DNA of 17,791 nucleotides from Chloroflexota bacterium (GTDB taxonomy: Bacteria > Chloroflexota > UBA11872 > VXOZ01): assembly GCA_009839775.1 (NCBI GenBank), contig VXOZ01000046.1:1-17791 (forward strand), given 5' to 3'. Below the pieces are notes generated by a model that was not told the origin of the DNA, did not search any database, and was given only the letters and a program-made list of their open reading frames with translations. This document shows positions 14,948 to 17,791 of the stretch, piece by piece (within the stretch, counting starts at the first letter, position 1; every line of letters starts with the position of its first letter). The translations under genes were made by a program, and so were the position numbers.

Positions 14948-15208
14948 ATGAAAATACAAGGCATCGAGTGGTATCGGTGCGGAGAGATCTGCCCGTTGTC
15001 GACACTGACACCACGCGATCCAGTATCTCTGGGACTTAAACAAAAAGAAGGAAGGCAGTCATTGATGGTGCATTGCATGGATTCGTCAGCCGTCTTTGGG
15101 TGCGAGGCGGCATGTTACGCCGGAGCGAATTTTTACTTGGTCTGTGTTTTGGTCACACTCAAACGAGCCCATAGCTCTTGTATGCTTGAAGATGCAGAAT
15201 CTAATTAA
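14948..15208 (+). CDS. Small Cys-rich ORF before the SIR2 gene (doubtful)
   Basis: This 86-codon ORF has AGGG about 6 bases before its ATG, and an AT-rich stretch with TATTAT lies upstream. Its product contains six cysteines (for example WYRCGEIC, GCEAACYAG) and has no similarity that I know. It overlaps the first 17 bases of the SIR2 gene, which could reflect coupling. It may instead be only the leader of the SIR2 transcript. Confidence 0.3.
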   Translation: MKIQGIEWYRCGEICPLSTLTPRDPVSLGLKQKEGRQSLMVHCMDSSAVFGCEAACYAGANFYLVCVLVTLKRAHSSCMLEDAESN

Positions 15209-16493
15209 CGATGATCGTGATGGAATTGGCCAGAGGGCCGTCCCGCTGGGTCCTGGACTGCCAGCTATTCCCGAACGTCTGCTTCTGGCTCATGCGCGAG
15301 GTGAAGTGCTGTTCGTCTGCGGTGCCGGAGTCTCGAAATCGTCTGGGTTACCTGACTTCCGAGAACTCGTCTTGAACGTGTACAAGACCTTAGATTCGAG
15401 CATTTATGAGTTTCTTTGCTCTCGTAAAACAAAAGCATGTTCAGCGCTGGAACCGGCTTGTTCGCATTTGAATGGCAACCAAAGAGCGGAAATCAAGCGG
15501 TTTGATGGCCGAGACTACGACGTTGTTTTGGGCATGCTTGAGCGCCGTCTGGACGGACGGACACGCGAAGACAGCAAAGTCAGAACCAAGGTTATCGATC
15601 TTCTTCGTTCGCCAGAGCAGGATTTAGAATCGCCCACGTCTAAGCAGACTGACGATGCCGGGGTGCTCGAGAAACCCGCAGCATCTCCGAAGGCTCGTCC
15701 CTCAACGGTCCATAGAGCACTCATGCGACTTGCCGATCGTGGAGGTGCTACGACGATCGTGACCACGAACTTCGATCTTCTTCTCCAAGAGGCCGGCAAG
15801 TCGCTCAGAGTGCCTGTACAGACTTATTCGCTGGGAGACATCCCTCGGCCCACTCGTCGTCGGGAATTTGCAGGCGTGTTTCATATTCACGGGGCCTTGA
15901 GCCGCAATCCCAATCGCTTCTCCGATCTCATCCTTACGGACCAGGATTTTGGAGAGTTCTACTTGCGTCGGCGTATCGTGCCGGACTTCATCTACGATGC
16001 GGCGCGTCTTTTCCACCTCGTTTTGGTCGGTTACAGCGCCAACGATCCACCGATGCGATACCTTTTGAATGCGGTCGCCGCAGACGAAACCCGTTTCGAC
16101 GATCTCAAGGACCGTTTTGTTTTCTTCGGCACCGACGGGAGCGATCCAGTAGCGCTTGAGGACTGGAAAGGGCGGGGCATAGTGCCGATCCCCTACTCCA
16201 CCCCAAATCACGACCACTCGATGTTGAGCAAAATGCTGTCAAGATGGGCTGAGATTTCAGCGAACAACGGGAAGCGGCGGGTGATTGACAAAGAGATTCA
16301 ACGGATAGTCAAAAAAGCAAGGGCCGCTGCATCGGAGGTTGATCAAGGGCTTTTCGATCATCTCTTTAGGCGAAGCGACTCGACGGAAAAAGCTCGTCTG
16401 TCCGAGCTAGTATCGTGTGCAGGAGCTGAGCCAGGATGGCTGGACGCGATGTTGACGATCGAAGCCCGACAGAACCTGGGGCACCGGTCGTGA
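15192..16493 (+). CDS. SIR2-family (SIR2_2-type) NADase-like defence protein
   Basis: This 433-aa protein has a SIR2-like domain. The NAD-binding loop is FVCGAGVSKSSGLPDF (residues 41-56). The catalytic-region motif TTNFDLLL is at 191-198, with Asn193. HIHGAL (231-236) supplies the catalytic His233, and LVGYSANDPPMRYLL (278-292) follows. These four blocks define the SIR2_2 group, whose studied defence members (ThsA, DSR, Avs5, SIR2-HerA) deplete NAD+ to abort phage infection. There is no zinc-binding Cys4 module as in deacetylases. ATG 15192 is chosen because family-like sequence begins soon after it, although its Shine-Dalgarno is weak; an in-frame start at 15096 is possible. It overlaps the next gene by 4 bases (GTGA), so the two are one operon. 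Confidence 0.88.
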   Translation: MQNLINDDRDGIGQRAVPLGPGLPAIPERLLLAHARGEVLFVCGAGVSKSSGLPDFRELVLNVYKTLDSSIYEFLCSRKTKACSALEPACSHLNGNQRAEIKRFDGRDYDVVLGMLERRLDGRTREDSKVRTKVIDLLRSPEQDLESPTSKQTDDAGVLEKPAASPKARPSTVHRALMRLADRGGATTIVTTNFDLLLQEAGKSLRVPVQTYSLGDIPRPTRRREFAGVFHIHGALSRNPNRFSDLILTDQDFGEFYLRRRIVPDFIYDAARLFHLVLVGYSANDPPMRYLLNAVAADETRFDDLKDRFVFFGTDGSDPVALEDWKGRGIVPIPYSTPNHDHSMLSKMLSRWAEISANNGKRRVIDKEIQRIVKKARAAASEVDQGLFDHLFRRSDSTEKARLSELVSCAGAEPGWLDAMLTIEARQNLGHRS

Positions 16494-17791
16494 TCCCGAC
16501 AAGGGAAAGCCTTGATCAGGGAGAGCGTAACCGCGTCAAGACAGCAAAAGCATATCTCAAGAGCAGGCTTTCGGAGCGGGTGACGGTTGATTGGGCGCTT
16601 AGACTGGAACCAACACAACGAGTTGAACGGTTTGCGATCATGGAACTCTTGGACGGCCATCCGGCTCCGGCAATAAAGGAACCATATGCGATCACATGGC
16701 GGCTGATCCAAGAAAGCTGGTCGTATCGTGCCAGTGAGAAATCTCACTCTCTGGCAGTTCACGACATTAGAAAGCGGGTTCGGGCCGGCGAGTGTTCCGG
16801 GGTGCTTGTCGAGGAAATTGCAGATCTTGTTGCGCCATGTCTCGAGGTCAGGTCGCTGGAAAGCAGACCATGGCTGCCTGTCAAGAGAACACGCGCCCCG
16901 AAAAGATTCCAAGATCTTCTGGCGGCAAACTTGACTAGCATCAGTCTCCGTAGCGTCTTCGGAGACCGTCCGGTCGACCTGGGACTTGCCGAAATTTCGG
17001 ATGTCCCGTTCCTTGTTTCATTGGCAAGCACGCTTACGGCCAGGGTTGATCATGGCCTCTACATTGCTCATCGTATTTATGGAGAAAAAAAGAATTGGAC
17101 GCCGTCAGAAAGCCCCGCTCGCGTATTTTTCGACTATCGCGGAGACGAAGAAAAGGATCCGGATTCCTTCAGCCGCGGTCTCGCTCCTTCTGTAAAGTTA
17201 CTTCATATGACGGTCGCACGAATAGCCGAAATCGATGCTTCGGCTGCACTGCCCTTTATATGGCATTGGCGACACTCCGTGTCAGATGTTTATCGCCGTC
17301 TCTGGGCAGTTCTTGCCCGCGATGCGCGAATGGTTCCAGCTAAAGACGTCGGCGAATTCCTGTTGTCCCTCGACGAGTATGAATTCTGGAATTTGACTAT
17401 GTTTCCCGAATTTGCCGAGTTGAGAGCGCTGCGCTTCGCGAATCTAGACGAGGAAGCGAGACAGTCCATAGCGCGGCGTTTGCAGCAAGGGCCTCCTCGC
17501 GATTTGTGGCCAAGGAAGTTGAAGGCTCGGGAGGTCAAAAATTATCAACGACATTTTATTGCTCGTGAATTCAGGCGTATTGAAATTGCGGGAGGTGAAC
17601 TGTCAGCTGAACTTCAAGAATGGGTGGACATGGCCACTGGCGAGTTCGCCTATCTTTTGAATATGACCATCGATTACGGCTTTCGCGGTAGGTCGGAACG
17701 ATCCGGTCAAGCGCCATCTTCCGAATCGTCAGGCCGATATGACGAGCTCGAAGGTGAGTATCGATTGCGGGCGTTGGGTGTAGATCTCGCC
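16490..17791 (+). CDS. Unrecognised SIR2 partner protein (3' end outside window)
   Basis: A frame opens with GTG at 16490, overlapping the SIR2 stop, and stays open for 434 codons to the right edge. The product starts IPTRESLDQGERNRVKTAKA after the initiator and looks mostly alpha-helical and soluble. It has several Trp- and Arg-rich segments (EFWNLTMFPEFAELRALRF, RDLWPRKLKAREV, REFRRIEIAGGEL). I see no nucleotide-binding motif, membrane helix or enzyme signature in this part. The overlap means it is translated together with the SIR2 protein and probably forms its sensor or scaffold. Large C-terminal DUF4020-type regions are known in SIR2 fusion proteins; this could be a split equivalent, but I cannot confirm that from sequence alone. 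Confidence 0.8.
   Translation, partial: MIPTRESLDQGERNRVKTAKAYLKSRLSERVTVDWALRLEPTQRVERFAIMELLDGHPAPAIKEPYAITWRLIQESWSYRASEKSHSLAVHDIRKRVRAGECSGVLVEEIADLVAPCLEVRSLESRPWLPVKRTRAPKRFQDLLAANLTSISLRSVFGDRPVDLGLAEISDVPFLVSLASTLTARVDHGLYIAHRIYGEKKNWTPSESPARVFFDYRGDEEKDPDSFSRGLAPSVKLLHMTVARIAEIDASAALPFIWHWRHSVSDVYRRLWAVLARDARMVPAKDVGEFLLSLDEYEFWNLTMFPEFAELRALRFANLDEEARQSIARRLQQGPPRDLWPRKLKAREVKNYQRHFIAREFRRIEIAGGELSAELQEWVDMATGEFAYLLNMTIDYGFRGRSERSGQAPSSESSGRYDELEGEYRLRALGVDLA

Noticed and set aside
1..17791. CRISPR arrays, tRNA and rRNA genes, intact insertion sequences
   Set aside because: I looked for regularly spaced repeats, cloverleaf-like segments and transposase motifs and found none that could be supported.

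Overview
The window looks like a junction between a conjugative element and a defence or accessory island in a high-GC proteobacterium. The left third is very GC-rich and carries an F-type (MPF-F) type IV secretion gene run. The right two thirds are visibly less GC-rich, carry unrelated genes on both strands, and contain decayed gene fragments. No host-specific marker is present, so I would not go further than Proteobacteria.

1-5660 (all minus strand): a compact tra operon read leftwards. The order is a small helix-turn-helix protein, TraA pilin, TraL, TraE, TraK, TraB, TraV and TraC; TraC runs off the left edge. This is the F-plasmid gene order. Most neighbours overlap by 4 bases or lie within 15 bases of each other. 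A good sigma70-type promoter (5644-5672) and a hairpin-rich leader of about 190 bases precede the first gene.

5660-7080: a decayed stretch. It holds the C-terminal part of a tyrosine recombinase whose catalytic Tyr is Cys (5809-6138, minus), the C-terminal winged-helix piece of a Fic-family protein (about 6305-6436, plus), a 40-codon ORF and an AT-rich patch. It reads as the scarred edge of the mobile element.

7080-14000: a cassette with two different trypsin-like serine peptidases pointing inwards from its edges. Between them are a remnant of an OLD/RecF-type ATPase, an 822-aa DUF4238 plus SEC-C protein with a large unrecognised C-terminal region, and an exported NUC-family DNA/RNA non-specific endonuclease. 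A 139-bp imperfect palindrome lies between the endonuclease and the second peptidase. The second peptidase has an in-frame protein-like extension beyond its TGA stop.

14000-17791: an uncharacterised 245-aa protein with an LDPDNG motif, then a SIR2-family NADase-like gene overlapping by 4 bases a long unrecognised partner gene that runs off the right edge. The SIR2 plus partner pair is the clearest candidate anti-phage module. The peptidase/DUF4238-SEC-C/NUC cassette is the least familiar combination. All functional links in the right part are inferred from domains and neighbourhood.
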